This document shows, in pieces, positions 32,323 to 42,405 of a stretch of DNA of 64,000 nucleotides. The stretch is from Micromonospora sp. WMMA1363. Lineage in GTDB: Bacteria; Actinomycetota; Actinomycetes; Mycobacteriales; Micromonosporaceae. The stretch covers positions 62,001-126,000 of the forward strand of contig NZ_JAUALB010000015.1 in the NCBI RefSeq assembly GCF_030345795.1, read 5' to 3'. The notes under the pieces were generated by a model. It was not told the DNA's origin. It did no database searches and was given only the letters and a program-made list of their open reading frames with translations. How positions within the stretch are numbered: position 1 is the first letter of the stretch; each line of letters begins with the position of its first letter. The translations under genes and the position numbers were made by a program.

Positions 32323-32482
32323 TCAGCGGGGTGCGGGCTGAAGGTCGAGGACCTGCTTGGGGTGGGGGATGCCGAGCTTGGCGAGCAGGTCTCGCTGGGG
32401 CTTGGTCAGGCTGGTGACCTGCTGGAACGTGCCGGTGGGGCCGGTGAACGTGCCGACGTGCAGGCGTTGGAGTTCACGGCGG
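32323..32482 (-). pseudogene. C-terminal fragment of an unidentified (transposase-like) gene
   Basis: Reads LQRLHVGTFTGPTGTFQQVT, SLTKPQRDLLAKLGIPHPKQ, then a stop. The style resembles C-terminal ends of IS-encoded transposases but I cannot name the family. It is fused in frame to the Tn3 fragment that follows. Confidence 0.35.
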
Positions 32483-33309
32483 GCCGCCGACAGGGCGCTG
32501 AGCACGCACAACTCGTACGAGGTGCGGATGATCTTGCCGGACTTGTTGTAGATCGCCTCCCGCCAGTCGGCGGGCACCACCCCGTCGATCGGGATGACCT
32601 CGGCCGCGTCGTAGGGCACCTTCGGCCGGTCGGCGTAGCGGCGCAGCAGGTCCAGGGCGTCCATCACCGGCCGGTACGCGGTGTTGTTGCACCGGAACTC
32701 CATGCTGGACAGCACCTGCGGCAGCATCCGCCGGTAGTAGTTGGAGTACGACGACTCCAACACGGTACGGACCTTCGCCTTCATCGCGTTCTTGTTCGCC
32801 TTCGCCTCGGCGACCAGCGCCCGCAACGTCTGCTCCCCGCCGTCCACCGCCGGATAGACCGCCTCCCGCACGGTCGCGTCGGGATGCTCCACAGCGGCCT
32901 CGGCGACCTTGAACAGGATGCCCTCCTTGCCCAGAACACGGCGGATCTCCGCCTCCACCGTCTTGTTGACCTTGTTCACCGCCCGGGTGTTGATCGTCCG
33001 CACCAGGGTGATGAACAGGTCCACCAGCGAGTCGGTCAGCTCGGTCTGCCGCCGCCAGCACAACGCCGCCAACAGGGTCTGGCGCACCTGGTCGGCGTTG
33101 TCACGGCGCATCGCCGACGGCGCCGCGATGGCCGCCCGGTTGCGCCACAACGTCACCCGCCGCTCGGCCACGTCGGCGAACAGGTCCGCCGGCAACCCGA
33201 GACTACGGACCCGACGCAGCTTCGCGACCTCGTCCAGGAACGTCTCCAGCCCCGGCCGCCCCGGATCGGCCTTGATCTCGGCCAACAGCCCCGCCGCGCC
33301 CTCGGCCGG
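32483..33309 (-). pseudogene. 827-bp Tn3-family transposase fragment
   Basis: Appears identical over its full length to 61439-62265 in the complete Tn3-family transposon (constant offset 28956). It covers part of the central region (for example [40 protein letters not shown]). Both ends are abrupt. No inverted repeats are present, so it was probably moved by recombination or a deletion-forming event. Confidence 0.88.
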
Positions 33310-35538
33310 GCTGTCGGCGTCGGCGGGGTGTTCGCCGCCGTGCACACCATGCTCGGTGGGCTGGAGCTGACGGAGAACCGCCGCCAACGCGACGTCGTCG
33401 AACGCGAGGCGCTGGCAACATGGCGGGCCGACGAGCGTCGTGCCGCGCTGCAGACGTGGGCCGACTCCAGCCGCGTCCACGTCACCGCGACGCCGGCCGA
33501 GGCGCACACCGCGATACTGGCGCGGTGGGCGACCGCGCGTACCGCATGGGCCGACCCGCACGAGCGGATCGACCGGCTGCTGATGCTCGCGCACACCAAC
33601 GCCGACGTCGACGCCCTCAACCACCTGGCCCAGCAGCACCGCCTGGCCGCCGGTGAACTCGACCAGGCCACCCGGTACGCCGTGGCGACCGGCGCGGCCC
33701 TGAGGCTGCACGTCGGCGACCAGGTGATGACCCGCACGAACAACCGTGCCCTGGGCGTGCTCAACGGACAACGCGGCATCGTGACCAGCATCGACGACGC
33801 CGGCCGGGTCACCATCGAACGCCGCGGCATCGGCCCGGATGGGCCGGTCCTCACCCACGTCACCGTCCCGGCCGGCTACGTGAAGCGCGGCGGGCTGCAA
33901 CTCGCCTACGCCATCACCGCCGCCAAAGCCCAGGGCCTCACCAGCGACCAGGCCCTCGTCTACGGCAACGGCATGGACGCCCACGTGCTCTACCCGGCCA
34001 TGTCCCGCGACCGGCACCGCGCCGACCTGTGGCTAGCCCTCGACGGGCTGGAAACCGACGCGGACCGGGCCCGGCTTGGTATCCCGGCCGGTGAGGCCGA
34101 GGCCCGGCAGCGGGCCGTCGACGCCTACACCGCCAGCGTGCACAACGACCAGCCGGACGGCATCGTGCTCGCCGAACTCGGCGAGGCGCCGGAGCCGATC
34201 GTGCCCCGCCGCGCGGACCCACACGCCGAGCCGGCCGAGCCGCAGACGGCGCCGCGACGCGACCCGGTCACCGACGTCGACGCCCTCGCCGCCCGCGTCG
34301 ACGCCCTCGACGACGAACGGCTGCGTCAGCCGACCGAGCGGGATCTGCTGCGCGAACGGCTGCAGCGGATCCGGCTGGACCCGGCCGGGCGGCGCGCGGC
34401 TGACGAGCAGACCCGCCGCGAGGTCATAGCCGAGCTACGCGCCATCGCCGCCGGCGATGAGCCGTCCGGCCGGTTCACCCGCGAGCAGCTGCGCGACGGC
34501 CTGGACGCCGTGCGCGCGCAGACCACCCGCCGCCAACGCCCGGCCGCCGCCGGCCGCGGCGGACACGTCCCGGCCGGCGCCGCCGACGCTTACGTGCCGT
34601 GGCAGCGGCGCCCCTACGGCAGGGTGCCGACCGGGCAGCTCGCCGACGAGATCACCCACGCGGAACAGGCCGCGGCCCGCATCACGGCCGCCCACGCCCG
34701 ACGGCAGCGCGCCGAGCAGGCCCGCCTCGCCGAGGCCCGCGCCGGGCGTGGCCCGGCCATGCGTGAACTCGACCAGCAGCGCGAGCGACTGGCCGCCGCG
34801 GTCGACGCGGCCCGCCAGGCCGAGCAGCACCTACAGGCCGCCCGAGCACACGAGGACACCGCACGGCAGGCCCGCGCCGAGATCCGCGCCCTGGAACACT
34901 CCGAGCACGCCCGTAGCCGGCTGGCGAAACTGCTGCGCCCCCGCGCCGACGAGGTGGCCCGGCAGGTACGGCAACTCGTCGACGTCGCCGTGCGGGCCGA
35001 CCACGACGCCGGGCAGGCCCGCGCGGCCGCGTACCCACACGAGCAACTGGCACGCCGCGCCCCGAACGCCGCGCAACAGTTGACCGAGCTGCAGCGCCAC
35101 TGGCCCGCCCGGGCGGCGGAAGCGATACGCGTCGACGAGAAGCCGCCACGCACCGCGGGGACCCTGGCAGCCGAATCGTTCCCTCAACAACGGCAGTCGC
35201 CCGAGGCCCTGCTGCGCCGCGCCGCCGGGCTCCGCGCCGAAACCACACTGCGTGAACGCCTTGACCCGATACTCGCCCGCGTGGAAGACCTCGGCCGGCA
35301 GACCGAACAAACCCGCGAACGCGCCATCCGCGCCAAACAGCAGGCAGCCGAGCACCGCAGCAGTCCACAACCCAACCGCGACCACCCACCGTGGACCGAA
35401 CATCGACCGTGGCGGGCCATCACTCGGGATGTAAAGGATGCCAGGGCACAGCGTAGGGGCCGTCACGCCGGACGTGCGGGAAAGGGCAGAGCAACTGAAG
35501 TGGCGCCCACCGAACCGGTGAGCGCCACCCAAGGTTAG
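33310..35538 (+). pseudogene. TraA/TrwC-type relaxase-helicase, C-terminal part
   Basis: 743 codons in frame up to the stop, with no start: the 5' part (relaxase and helicase motif I) is missing at the junction with the Tn3 fragment. It begins FAAVHTMLGGLELTENRRQRD, then the helicase end with DQVMTRTNNRALGVLNGQRG and LAYAITAAKAQGLTSDQALV, followed by a long coiled-coil tail (EQAAARITAAHARRQRAEQA, LEHSEHARSRLAKLLRPRAD). TraA proteins of actinobacterial conjugative plasmids nick oriT and unwind DNA. It is a remnant of a second transfer system, different from the MobC/relaxase at 11.9-13.8 kb. Confidence 0.85.
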
Positions 35539-35807
35539 AACCAGAACTCTGGTGGCCCGAGGACGCCCAGAGCGTTCACTGTCATTCTACTGCCCGTCCC
35601 GGCTGCCGAAGCGCACCCACCGATCAGGACGGGGCCTCAACTCCGCCTGACGTGCCTCGACGCGTCTGTGCCGACTCAAACGGTAAGCTCCGCTCGAAGA
35701 CCCCGGTCGCCCCTGCCCCGCTGGGTACGCCGCCGGGGTTCTGACCTTCCCGGGCGCACGCTACAGACCACGTTGCGCGCGGAACGCTAGTTACAGGTAG
35801 CGATAGT
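35539..35807. other. Downstream region of the TraA remnant
   Basis: 269 bases; no gene recognised. An imperfect hairpin (GTGGCGC...GCGCCAC, about 35500-35529) at the end of the TraA remnant may be its terminator. Confidence 0.4.
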
Positions 35808-36381
35808 GAGCTGATCTCAGCGACGCAAATGTGTTGATTGGTGCGACACGGGCGAAGGTGCTGAGATTGGACGGTACTGGAACGGGGCGCGGAGTCCTCG
35901 GTAGGTAGTTCTCACCACAAGATCACCTACACGGTGAGGACTCCGCGTGATCGCATATCGTGCCACGATCGACGTGCCCAGGGAACTCGTGCAGTACCTC
36001 GGCCGGCTACTCGCCGCCGAACGCCGAGCCAGGGGAACCCGGCGCGACACCCGCGCCTTGACCTGCTTCTACCAGGCACTTCTCGTGCTCGTCTGGTTCC
36101 GCAAAGCCGAGGACCTGACCCTGCTGGCCGCCGGTTTCGGCATCTCCCGGGCCACGGCGTACCGCTACCGCGACGAAGGCGTCGCCGTGCTCGCCGCCCA
36201 GGCAACCGACCTGCACACCGGCTACGCCGCGTCGCCGACGACGGCTGGTCGTACGTCATCCTCGACGGCAAGCTGTTCGACTGCGACCGGCTCACCGAAA
36301 CCACCCTGTCGGTCAGGGGCGAGACCATCGACGCCTGGGTATTCCGGAAAGCACCGCGACTTCGGCGCCAACATTCAAGCC
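35808..36381 (+). mobile_element. IS5-type element A, truncated second copy
   Basis: Starts with the same 5' end (GAGCTGATCTCAGCGACGC at 35808) as the copy at 29441-31753. The transposase (from GTG at 35947) has the HTH part (VPRELVQYLGRLLAAERRAR) but at least two frameshifts (near 36225 and 36345). The element is cut at 36381 by the ISAs1-type element C. Confidence 0.8.
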
Positions 36382-37381
36382 CAGGGCCCCGGAGTAGTCC
36401 GCGAATGTCCCTTTTGGCCTGACGTTGTCCTGAGGGACGTGACCGGATGAGGAGCGAGCACGACACCTGTGGATCATGAAGTTGTCTACGCTTCAAGACT
36501 CACCAAGGGTGTCGTGCTCGCTGTGTCATCATCGCTCATCGCCGGGGCGGGGCACGCCGCGGCTGCCGCCATCGGTGCCGATTCACCGTCTGCGGGCTTG
36601 CTGGACCGGTTGGCGCAGGTCGCCGACCCTCGTGATCCTCGTGGTGTGCGGTACCGGTTGGCGACGTTGCTGGCGATCGGGGTGTGCGCGATGAGCGCGG
36701 CCGGCCACAACTCGCTGACCGCGATCGCGGAGTGGGTCCGACGCTGTGAACAGCGGGAACTGGCCCGGCTGGGTTGCCCGTTCAACCCGTTGACCGGCCG
36801 GTACCGGGTTCCTGACGAGCGGACCCTGCGTGACGCCTACGCCAGGGTTGATCCGGGCGTGCTGACCGGCGTCGGGTACGGGCACCTGGCCGCGCTGGCC
36901 CGGTCCGCGACCGCCGCGGTGACTCCGGATGGTGTGCCCGAGCGGGAACAGCGTCGCGCTCACCGTGCCGCCCCCGCTGACCGGCCGCGCCGCGCCGCCG
37001 TCGCGGTGGACGGTAAATGTCTACGCGGGGCCAAACGGCCCGACGGCAGTCGCGTGTTCATCCTGTCCGCCGTGCGTCATACCGACGCGGTCACCCTCGC
37101 CGCCCGCGAGATCACCGCGAAGACCAACGAAATCGGTGAGTTCGCGCCCCTGCTGGACCAGATCGCCGCGGCCGACCTGACCGACACGGTGATCACCGCG
37201 GATGCCATGCACGCCCAACGCGCCCACGCCGTCTACCTCGTGCAGCAGCGCCACGCCCACTACCTGTTCACCGTCAAAGACAATCAGCCCACACTCGCCG
37301 CGCAGCTGCGGCGCCTGCCCTGGAAGCAGGTGCCGCGGTTCTGCATCGCCAGAGCAGTCGCGGCCCACCCTCCGCGACATC

Positions 37382-38784
37382 CAGGGCTGTTGCGTAGTCG
37401 ATCAAAGGGCGGTTGAACTGGGGTTTCGCAGGGGGTTCGGCGAGGTCCGGGGTCCATGTGGGACGGGTACGGCCCGTTGGTGATCATGGTGTTTGCGAAG
37501 ACAACCGTGATCGAGAACAGGACCGTACCCGCTGATGTCATCATCACTGACCGAGATCGTGCTGCCGCACCGACCCCCCAGCCTGCCGTCACCGGTTGTG
37601 GTCACCGGTAGCGACCGTGACAGTGACCGCCGCAGCTTGTTCGTGGCGTTGGCGGTCATCAACGACCCGCGCGATCCGCGGGGCCGGCGGTATCCGCTGG
37701 TCAGTGTCCTGGCGGCGGCGGTGTGCGCGGTACTCGCCGGGGCGTGCACGTTCGCCGCGGTCGCGGACTGGATGCGCTTCCAGGACGAGTCGGTGTGGAC
37801 CCGGCTCGGGTTCGACGGCCGGGTACCGGCCGCGACGACGGTGTGGCGGCTGCTGATCCGGCTCGACGCCGAGGTGTTGTCGCAGGTCCTCGCGTGTTGG
37901 TTGCGGGAGCGGGCCGGGCCGGTCGTGATCGGCGGGCGCCGGGGGCGACTCGTCATCGCCATCGACGGGAAGGTCGCCCGGGGTGCCCGCCTCGCCGACG
38001 GGCGGCAGGTGCATCTGCTCTCGGCCTACGACACCAGCACCGGGATCGTGCTCGCCCAGGTTCAGATCACGGCGAAGTCGAACGAAATCCCGGCGTTCAC
38101 CCCACTACTACGCCTGGTTGCGGCCGTGCTGGGATCCCTGAAGGACGTCCTGGTCGTCGCCGACGCGCTGCACGCCCAGACCGGGCACGCCGATCTGCTC
38201 GCCTCCGCCGACGCTCATCTGATGGTCCCGATCAAGGCCAACCAACCCAAGCTGTTCGCCCAGCTCAAGGCCCTGCCCTGGGCGCAGGTCCCGGTCGGGG
38301 CACAGACCCGCGAGACCGGTCACGGCCGCAAAGAGACCCGCACCGTCAAGGCACTCACCGTCAAGACCCCCGGCGGGCTGGGCTTTCCCAACGCCGAACA
38401 GGCCGTCCGGATCACCCGGACCCGCACGATCAAGGGCAAGACCACTCGCGAAACGGAGTACCTGACTATCTCGCTGCCCGCCGACCAGGCCCAACCCGCC
38501 GACCTCGGCACCTGGGCGCGCTCTGAATGGCATATCGAGAACCGCCTACATCACGTCCGAGACGTCACGCTACGTGAAGACGCCCACCAGGCCAGGACCC
38601 ACAACGGTCCTGCCGTGTTCGCCACCCTCCGTAACACCGCAATCGGATACCACCACACCGACGGCGCCACCAACATCGCCGAAGCAACTCGCCGGGCCAG
38701 TCACCGCCCACACGAGCTCATCGACGCCGTGACTACCGGAAAACCGACCGTGACCAGCAGCAACACGACAATGCAATAGCCCTG
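37382..38784 (+). mobile_element. ISAs1-family element D (intact)
   Basis: 1403 bp. Ends CAGGGCTGTTGCG and, inverted, CAGGGCTATTGCA. A perfect 10-bp target duplication CCGCGACATC lies on both sides (37372-37381, 38785-38794), as expected for ISAs1 elements. It is inserted in element C. Confidence 0.93.
37535..38779 (+). CDS. ISAs1-family transposase, element D
   Basis: 414 residues, complete. N-terminal DDE_Tnp_1-associated region (LFVALAVINDPRDPRGRRYP), then catalytic Asp in IAIDGKVARGARLADGRQ, Asp in VLVVADALHAQTGHADLL, MVPIKANQPKLFAQLKAL and the Glu region WHIENRLHHVRDVTLREDAH. The TAG stop at 38777-38779 lies within the terminal repeat. Confidence 0.92.
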   Translation: MSSSLTEIVLPHRPPSLPSPVVVTGSDRDSDRRSLFVALAVINDPRDPRGRRYPLVSVLAAAVCAVLAGACTFAAVADWMRFQDESVWTRLGFDGRVPAATTVWRLLIRLDAEVLSQVLACWLRERAGPVVIGGRRGRLVIAIDGKVARGARLADGRQVHLLSAYDTSTGIVLAQVQITAKSNEIPAFTPLLRLVAAVLGSLKDVLVVADALHAQTGHADLLASADAHLMVPIKANQPKLFAQLKALPWAQVPVGAQTRETGHGRKETRTVKALTVKTPGGLGFPNAEQAVRITRTRTIKGKTTRETEYLTISLPADQAQPADLGTWARSEWHIENRLHHVRDVTLREDAHQARTHNGPAVFATLRNTAIGYHHTDGATNIAEATRRASHRPHELIDAVTTGKPTVTSSNTTMQ

Positions 38785-38997
38785 CCGCGACATCATCCGC
38801 GGCACCTTCCGCCTCACCGGCTGGATCAACACCGCCAGCGCCCGCCGCGCCCACACCACGCCCACACCACGCCCACAGCCCGCCCTCAACCTCCACGGCA
38901 TCCCATGATCAAGCGGACATTCCCGGACTACTCCGGGGCCCTGAACCACCAACAAGATCAAGCCAGGCGATTAAGAACCTGCTGAATGGTTACCATG

Positions 38998-39681
38998 TTA
39001 TTCGTCGTCCTCATTAGCTTGAGTTACCTCTTGGGATGAAGATCCCGGCGTACCAAAAAGAACCTTCAACTTGTCTTGCGATATAGTCGTATCCTTTTTC
39101 GAATTGCCACCCGGAAGTGTTAGGTTAGCACCTGATTGGTAGTTAACCACATCATGCACTTCATCTTTCAGAGCCTCCACCTGGTCTGCCCAGGGGACAT
39201 CACTGAATATCTGCGTTCCGATCGAGAGTGGAAATATCGGATGCACCCAACCGGTCTGACTTTTCCCGCCTCCTTGGTTACCATTTTTTCCATTCTGCGT
39301 CGTCACGCCGGCCCAACGTAGCGTTTCGTGGCATGCGTCGCAATTATTGGCAGTGCATCTGATGTATGAGATTGGATCATTGTCGTCATGGCAGACGCAA
39401 AGAATGCACATTTCTGCATGATTGCTTGGACCATTGAACTTCTGCGCCGCGTAAAGAGTTTCATCCCGCTCCTCCTCGTTAAGGTATTTCTTGGCCTCTT
39501 TGGCATACCAGTGTTTCCCTGACATCCCGTTGACCATACTGATCACCAGCTCATTCGCAACAGTGGCTGCCAGCGTTATGTTCGGCGACTGATCTTCCTG
39601 ATATTTGTCTGTAGACATAAGGTGTTCTATGCAGCCATCCACGATATCCTTGAGTGGAGGTACGGGGTTCGGATTCGCCAT
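38998..39681 (-). CDS. Deaminase-fold protein (HAE...CxxC), AT-richer
   Basis: 227 residues from ATG at 39681, with AAGGAG 9 bases upstream. SNHAEMCILCVCHDDND (His-Ala-Glu) followed by CTANNCDACHETLRWAGV (CxxC) is the zinc and catalytic signature of the cytidine deaminase-like superfamily, in an order seen in bacterial effector/toxin-type deaminases. The N-terminus is helical (PPLKDIVDGCIEHLM, LAATVANELVISMVNGMSG), the C-terminus acidic. No signal peptide, transmembrane segment or secretion domain. Base composition is clearly lower in GC than neighbours, pointing to transfer. It is flanked by ISAs1 and IS256 elements. Substrate (free nucleoside, RNA or DNA) cannot be read from sequence. Confidence 0.6.
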   Translation of the reverse strand: MANPNPVPPLKDIVDGCIEHLMSTDKYQEDQSPNITLAATVANELVISMVNGMSGKHWYAKEAKKYLNEEERDETLYAAQKFNGPSNHAEMCILCVCHDDNDPISYIRCTANNCDACHETLRWAGVTTQNGKNGNQGGGKSQTGWVHPIFPLSIGTQIFSDVPWADQVEALKDEVHDVVNYQSGANLTLPGGNSKKDTTISQDKLKVLFGTPGSSSQEVTQANEDDE

Positions 39682-39976
39682 GAGCGCACTCCTTTGTAGC
39701 AACGCATTAATAGCTGTTGTGGACCATTCTTTGTGAAAGATATCCGATTCGCTTGGAGTCGAATATGAAGCTTAGCCCCTTTCACCCGAAAGGGGCTATC
39801 GATACAATCGTATTACATCATCAATTCTTTGATGCTTTATTTATTGCTTGCAATCTACCCCTAGATGGGGTTACGGACATGGTCGGAGAGACGGTTCAGG
39901 GATTCGACTGGACAGCGGGATCGTGGCGAGTAAGACAGCACGGCGATGCTCCGGTCGGGCCATCAGTTTCCTGCGA
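39682..39976. other. AT-rich region upstream of deaminase, with hairpin
   Basis: 295 bases, AT-richer, no supported gene. A 10-bp hairpin AGCCCCTTTC-accc-GAAAGGGGCT lies at 39774-39797, about 95 bases upstream of the deaminase start; it may be a terminator of a lost gene or a regulatory structure. Confidence 0.45.
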
Positions 39977-41347
39977 GGGACTGTACAAATAACGGCTGAT
40001 CGACCGATCAAGGGAGAGACGCCAGATGACGACCGAGACCACCGTGGGACAGCCGGCCGTGGAGCCGGTGGGTGCGGTCACGGATGAGCAGTTGATCGCG
40101 ATGCTGGTCGATCGGGCTCGTGGTGACGGGTTGAAGCTGACCGGCGAGGGTGGGCTGCTGCAGCAGCTGACGAAGCGGGTCCTCGAGTCGGCGTTGGATG
40201 GGGAGATCACCGACCACGTCGGCTACGACAAGCACGACCCGGCGGGTCGGGGTAGCGGGAACACCCGTAACGGCAGCCGGACCAAGACGGTGCTCACCGA
40301 CGTCGGGCCGGTCGAGGTGCGGGTCCCACGCGACGCCGCCGGGACGTTCGAGCCGCAGATCGTGCGTAAGCGGCAGCGGCGTCTGACCGGCGTCGACGAC
40401 ATGGTCCTGTCGCTGTCGGCCAAGGGCCTGACCCACGGCGAGATCGCCGCGCACCTGGCTGAGGTCTACGGCGCTGAGGTGTCGAAGCAGACCATCTCCA
40501 CGATCACCGACAAGGTCATGGACGGCATGGCCGAGTGGCAGAACCGGCCCCTGGACCGGGTCTACCCGGTCGTGTTCATCGACGCCATCAACGTCAAGAT
40601 CAGGGACGGTCAGGTCGCGAACCGGCCGATCTACCTCGCGATGGCGGTCACCGTCGACGGCCACCGCGACATCCTCGGTATCTGGGCCGGTGACGGCGGC
40701 GAGGGCGCCAAGTACTGGCTGCACGTGCTCACCGAGTTGAAGAACCGCGGCGTGGCCGACGTGCTGATGCTGGTCTGTGACGGGCTCAAGGGACTGCCGG
40801 AGACGGTGGAGACGGTGTGGCCGCGCACGATCGTGCAGACGTGTGTGGTGCACCTGCTGCGCAACTCGTTCCGCTACGCCGCCCGGCAGGACTGGGACAA
40901 GATCGCCAAAGCGCTGCGGCCGGTCTACACCGCGGCGACCGAGGACGCCGCCACCGAGCGGTTCCTCGAGTTCGCCGAGGCGTGGGGCCGTAAGTATCCG
41001 GCGATCGTGAAGCTGTGGGAGAACGCGTGGGCGGAGTTCGTGCCGTTCCTCGCCTTCGACGTGGAGATCCGCAAGGTCATCTGCTCCACGAACGCGATCG
41101 AGTCCGTCAACGCCCGTATCCGCAGGGCCGTGCGAGCTCGTGGCCACTTCCCGAACGAGCAGGCCGCACTCAAGTGCGTCTACATGGCCTTGATGAGCCT
41201 CGACCCGACCGGAGCCGGCCGCCGACGCTGGACCATACGCTGGAAAGCACCACTGAACGCCTTCCAGATCGCCTTCGAAGGCCGGCTCACCCCGGCCAAC
41301 AACTGACCACCTCAACAACCAAGATCAGCCGTTAACTTGACACTCCC
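39977..41347 (+). mobile_element. IS256-family element (copy 1)
   Basis: Left end GGGACTGTACAAATAACGG, right end (complement) GGGAGTGTCAAGTTAACGG, sharing ...AACGGCTGATC. No clear 8-9 bp duplication is visible, so an edge may have rearranged. A second copy starts at 63605 and is identical as far as the window goes. Confidence 0.85.
40026..41306 (+). CDS. IS256-family transposase
   Basis: 426 residues, complete, mutator-type. N-terminal LLQQLTKRVLESALDGEITD, zinc/HTH region GLTHGEIAAHLAEVYGAEVS, DDE residues in PVVFIDAINVKIRDG, LVCDGLKGLPETVE and STNAIESVNARIRRAVRARG. GGGAGA lies just before the ATG. Confidence 0.95.
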   Translation: MTTETTVGQPAVEPVGAVTDEQLIAMLVDRARGDGLKLTGEGGLLQQLTKRVLESALDGEITDHVGYDKHDPAGRGSGNTRNGSRTKTVLTDVGPVEVRVPRDAAGTFEPQIVRKRQRRLTGVDDMVLSLSAKGLTHGEIAAHLAEVYGAEVSKQTISTITDKVMDGMAEWQNRPLDRVYPVVFIDAINVKIRDGQVANRPIYLAMAVTVDGHRDILGIWAGDGGEGAKYWLHVLTELKNRGVADVLMLVCDGLKGLPETVETVWPRTIVQTCVVHLLRNSFRYAARQDWDKIAKALRPVYTAATEDAATERFLEFAEAWGRKYPAIVKLWENAWAEFVPFLAFDVEIRKVICSTNAIESVNARIRRAVRARGHFPNEQAALKCVYMALMSLDPTGAGRRRWTIRWKAPLNAFQIAFEGRLTPANN

Positions 41348-41365
41348 TCTGGGAGGCAGCTCAAT

Positions 41366-42391
41366 GAGCCTTTACGGGTAACGGTCCGCGACTGTGTGTA
41401 GTGCCCGTTTCAGGTGGTTCGGTCGTGCTCGATGTGGAGGATGGTCAGGGCTCCGGCGACGATGTTCCCGATCTTCCACGGGCACAGGCTGACGTTGCGC
41501 AAGGCTTTGAACGTGGTCTTGAGCAGGCTGTTGCCGCGCTCGCCGACAGCGCGAAGCCGGTTGTGGGCACGGTTGAACGTCTGCTGCAGGTCGGTGAGCT
41601 GGCCGTTCTTGGGCGTTTTGAACGCGACGGCGATGGTGTCGGCTTCGCCTTCGTAGCCGAGGTCGGCCAGAGTCCGGACATTCTCGCGGATCTCGGCGAG
41701 GGTGGACAGCAGGCCGGGGTGAGCACGCAGGCAGCTGGTGTCGTGTTCCCGGCCGGGGCGTACAGGGGAGGTCCATAGCGGCCAGCCATCCGGTGCGGTC
41801 AGGACCTGGATGTTGCCGCCGTGGTTCTTGTGCTTCTTCGACCACCACAGGTCGACGCCCGGCGTGGGTCCCGGGGTGGCGATCCGATCAGTCTCGATCA
41901 GGGTTCCGTCGAGCAGGACGTAGTCGTAGCCGGCGGCCTTCGCGGCCAGCAGCACGCCGTGCAGGCCGGGAGCCTGGGCAGCCAGGACCGCGATGGCCTC
42001 GTGCAGGTTGTCGTAGCCGGTGGACAGGCTGATCGTGTTGTCGCGGGCCAGCTGGCTCATCCGGGTGCCGTCGAGCAGCCAGCGCAGGACCAGCACAGCC
42101 TGCCGGAAGCAGGTCAGCGCCCGCCGCCCTTGCCGGGTACCGCGCCGGAGACGTTCGGCGTGCAGCAGTCCAGAGAGGTAAAGCACGGTCTTGTCGCGTA
42201 CCGGCAACGTGGCGGTATAGGTGATACTCATGGGCGGCGCGGAACTCCGGAGTGAGTGGTCTGTGAGAGGAACACTTCGTACCGGCGTTCCGCGCCTTCA
42301 CTGGCTCATCCCGGCCCATCAGGCGTTTCCCGTATATCTCGGGCACCTCGAACATCGCGCCCCGTAATCAGAGCCTTACCCGGAAGGGCTC
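41366..42391 (-). mobile_element. IS5-type element F (copy 1, intact)
   Basis: 1026 bp, ends GAGCCTTTACGGGTAACG and, inverted, GAGCCCTTCCGGGTAAGG. A 3-bp AAT duplication flanks it (41363-41365, 42392-42394). A truncated copy lies at 56838-57557. Confidence 0.9.
41410..42231 (-). CDS. IS5-type transposase (DDE_Tnp_4), element F
   Basis: 273 residues from ATG at 42231. HTH (LARDNTISLSTGYDNLHEAI), then VLLDGTLIETDRIA, WWSKKHKNHGGNIQVLTAPD, LADLGYEGEADTIAV and the final Glu in LRAVGERGNSLLKTTFKAL. Same general type as element A but clearly a different IS. Confidence 0.92.
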   Translation of the reverse strand: MSITYTATLPVRDKTVLYLSGLLHAERLRRGTRQGRRALTCFRQAVLVLRWLLDGTRMSQLARDNTISLSTGYDNLHEAIAVLAAQAPGLHGVLLAAKAAGYDYVLLDGTLIETDRIATPGPTPGVDLWWSKKHKNHGGNIQVLTAPDGWPLWTSPVRPGREHDTSCLRAHPGLLSTLAEIRENVRTLADLGYEGEADTIAVAFKTPKNGQLTDLQQTFNRAHNRLRAVGERGNSLLKTTFKALRNVSLCPWKIGNIVAGALTILHIEHDRTT

Positions 42392-42405
42392 AATGATTGG
42401 CGGCC

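Larger units (their letters stand above)
36382..38943 (+). mobile_element. ISAs1-type element C, decayed, with element D inside
   Basis: Ends are inverted repeats CAGGGCCCCGGAGTAGTCCG (36382-36401) and its complement ending at 38943. Its transposase (from about 36514) shows ISAs1 features (LLDRLAQVADPRDPRGVRYR, VAVDGKCLRGAKRPDG, VITADAMHAQRAHAVYLVQ, LFTVKDNQPTLAAQLRRLPW) but loses its frame after residue ~270 and is interrupted by element D; a remnant of its C-terminus lies at 38785-38912. A 169-bp piece of its 5' end recurs inverted at 44511-44679. Confidence 0.8.

Noticed and set aside
32251..33309. Upstream part of the TraA frame
   Set aside because: Reading is over the complement of the Tn3 transposase fragment; the true TraA similarity begins near 33340.
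39717..39992. 91-residue + strand frame near the deaminase
   Set aside because: No RBS, crosses the IS256 end and has no coherent composition.
39977..41347. Target duplication of the IS256 element
   Set aside because: The flanks TCCTGCGA and TCTGGGAG do not match, so no duplication is claimed.
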